NCBI GenBank assembly: GCA_015491595.1
Contig: WFVP01000099.1
Location: forward strand, 1 to 7,513
Source of the DNA: Anaerolineales bacterium
GTDB taxonomy: Bacteria > Chloroflexota > Anaerolineae > Anaerolineales > DRMV01
DNA: 7,513 nucleotides
Direction: 5' to 3'
In this document: positions 7,029-7,513 of the stretch, piece by piece
Position numbering within the stretch: position 1 is the stretch's first letter
How the letters are laid out: every line of letters begins with the position of its first letter
Notes under the pieces: model-generated
What the model was told of the DNA's origin: nothing
Seen by the model: only the letters and a program-made list of their open reading frames with translations
The model's database searches: none
Made by a program: the position numbers and the translations under genes

Positions 7029-7035
7029 CCCTCCC
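7029..7035 (-). promoter_or_regulatory. Shine-Dalgarno-like GGGAGGG upstream of the regulator
   Basis: This purine block lies 13 bases before ATG 7015, long for a ribosome binding site, but only 5 bases before an out-of-frame ATG at 7021-7023. If a longer transcript from upstream exists, ribosomes could load here. It lies upstream of the TATAAT and would be absent from a leaderless transcript. Confidence 0.4.
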
Positions 7036-7051
7036 ATCACAAAACAAATGC

Positions 7052-7082
7052 CTCAATTTGAGACCTTCGTCACACAATTTCA
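7052..7082 (-). promoter_or_regulatory. candidate operator: 10-bp direct repeat at 21-bp spacing
   Basis: On the minus strand TGAAATTGTG (7073-7082) and TCAAATTGAG (7052-7061) match at 8 of 10 positions and are 21 bp apart, about two helical turns, so they face the same side of the DNA. The nearer copy abuts the expected -35 position of the TATAAT promoter and is itself part of an odd palindrome (CTCAA-T-TTGAG, 7052-7062 on the plus strand). AfsR/SARP proteins are known to bind direct repeats spaced by whole helical turns close to the -35. Autoregulation is therefore a reasonable but unproven reading. Confidence 0.35.
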
Positions 7083-7094
7083 ACTCACACGCAA

Positions 7095-7127
7095 CGGAGG
7101 TCTGAACGCGAGACTGGATGACCTCCG
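7095..7127. repeat. 8-bp inverted repeat between the methyltransferase and the regulator
   Basis: CGGAGGTC (7095-7102) and GACCTCCG (7120-7127) are perfect reverse complements separated by 17 bases. No T-tract follows on either strand, so it is a poor terminator. It could be a dimer binding site or a hairpin in a read-through transcript from the methyltransferase gene. The inner AGGTCT (7098-7103) also pairs with AGACCT at 7061-7066, an alternative fold. Confidence 0.45.
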
Positions 7128-7138
7128 CAAACAGGTGT

Positions 7139-7160
7139 CTTCCCCAAAACACAAGGGAAG
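7139..7160 (-). terminator. weak hairpin just after the methyltransferase stop
   Basis: CTTCCC (7139-7144) and GGGAAG (7155-7160) form a 6-bp stem with a 10-base loop, starting 4 bases beyond the methyltransferase stop codon. No T-run follows in the minus direction, so termination would be inefficient or absent, and read-through into the regulator remains possible. Confidence 0.2.
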
Positions 7161-7163
7161 CGT

Positions 7164-7513
7164 TCAGGCCTTTTTGACCGCGGCCAACAGGCCCTCAGAC
7201 GAGGGATAGACGAACAGAAACGCGCGCGAGTCCTGACGGATGCGGGAAAGGATGCCCGTGACCTCTTCGGCCCAGTACGCGTTGTGGGCCGCGAACACGC
7301 CGCCGGGCCGCAGATGGGTCATGGCCCACTCGTAACAGGCCGGATAGATGGATTTCTCCGCGTCCACGAAGACCAGGTCAAAGGGGCCGTGCTCCGCGAC
7401 CCGTTCCAGGTCTTTAGGCGCTTCTCCGTGGAGGACAGTCACCCGCCCGCCCAGGCCCGCTTCCTGCAGGTTCTGCTGAGCCACCTGCACGTGGTACGCA
7501 TCCCGTTCCAGGG
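7164..7513 (-). CDS. SAM-dependent O-methyltransferase, C-terminal part (runs off window)
   Basis: The visible 115 residues are the C-terminal half of a class I methyltransferase of the catechol/caffeoyl-CoA O-methyltransferase type. Reading from the window edge: LERDAYHVQVAQQNLQEAG (the SAM ribose-binding acidic strand end followed by its helix), RVTVLHGEAPKDL, FDLVFVDAEK (metal-binding Asp of the family), LRPGGVFAAHNAYW, and a closing strand AFLFVYPSSEGLLAAVKK. A GTG codon at 7488-7490 is internal, not a start, because conserved family sequence continues upstream of it to the edge. The family's usual metal-binding ADN is AHN here (His codon 7284-7286). It lies 148 bases upstream of the regulator on the same strand. 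Its substrate cannot be told. Confidence 0.85.
   Translation of the reverse strand, partial: LERDAYHVQVAQQNLQEAGLGGRVTVLHGEAPKDLERVAEHGPFDLVFVDAEKSIYPACYEWAMTHLRPGGVFAAHNAYWAEEVTGILSRIRQDSRAFLFVYPSSEGLLAAVKKA

Noticed and set aside
7164..7490. Methyltransferase as a complete 108-codon gene starting at GTG 7490
   Set aside because: Conserved family sequence (LERDAYH) continues in frame upstream to the window edge, and the SAM-binding glycine motif must lie further out, so the gene is cut by the window rather than short.

Overview
The window is GC-rich, tightly packed bacterial DNA. It holds four protein genes I am confident of plus the 3' end of a fifth. The combination of a MurJ with a Chloroflexota-like sequence style, an F420-biosynthesis enzyme (CofC/FbiD), an AfsR-like BTAD/NB-ARC/TPR regulator and a glycosidase-like TIM-barrel protein of a type I associate with Anaerolineae-like bacteria suggests a member of the Chloroflexota, possibly thermophilic. 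An actinobacterium is the main alternative. This placement is inference from gene content; no rRNA or marker gene is present.

Layout. Bases 1-118 hold no gene I can name and may be the tail of an upstream gene. Bases 92-182 form a very long hairpin: a 13-bp outer stem and a 16-bp inner stem capped by a UUC triloop and followed by a T-tract, best read as an intrinsic terminator. Bases 183-515 are an untranslated or weakly coding stretch with a CAACG pentamer repeat and one doubtful small ORF. murJ (516-2183, +) follows. It converges on a three-gene minus-strand cluster read from right to left: an AfsR-like transcriptional regulator (4025-7015), cofC (3350-4000) and a TIM-barrel/SnoaL fusion protein (2230-3330). 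Upstream of the regulator lie about 148 bases of relatively AT-rich control DNA (7016-7163), then the 3' part of a SAM-dependent O-methyltransferase gene (7164-7513, minus) that continues past the window edge.

How they work together. The regulator, cofC and TIM-barrel genes are separated by only 24 and 19 bases. Both downstream genes have a strong Shine-Dalgarno sequence exactly 5 bases before an ATG, so they look like one operon. The regulator start is different: a perfect TATAAT lies 6 bases before its ATG, which predicts a leaderless transcript, while a Shine-Dalgarno-like GGGAGGG sits 13 bases upstream. A 10-bp direct repeat two helical turns apart, an odd palindrome and an 8-bp inverted repeat lie just upstream and could be operators. 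The inferred picture is a large ATPase-type regulator, perhaps self-controlled, driving or travelling with a cofactor F420 biosynthesis gene and a glycosidase-like protein of unknown role. murJ is a separate cell-wall gene that merely converges on this operon.
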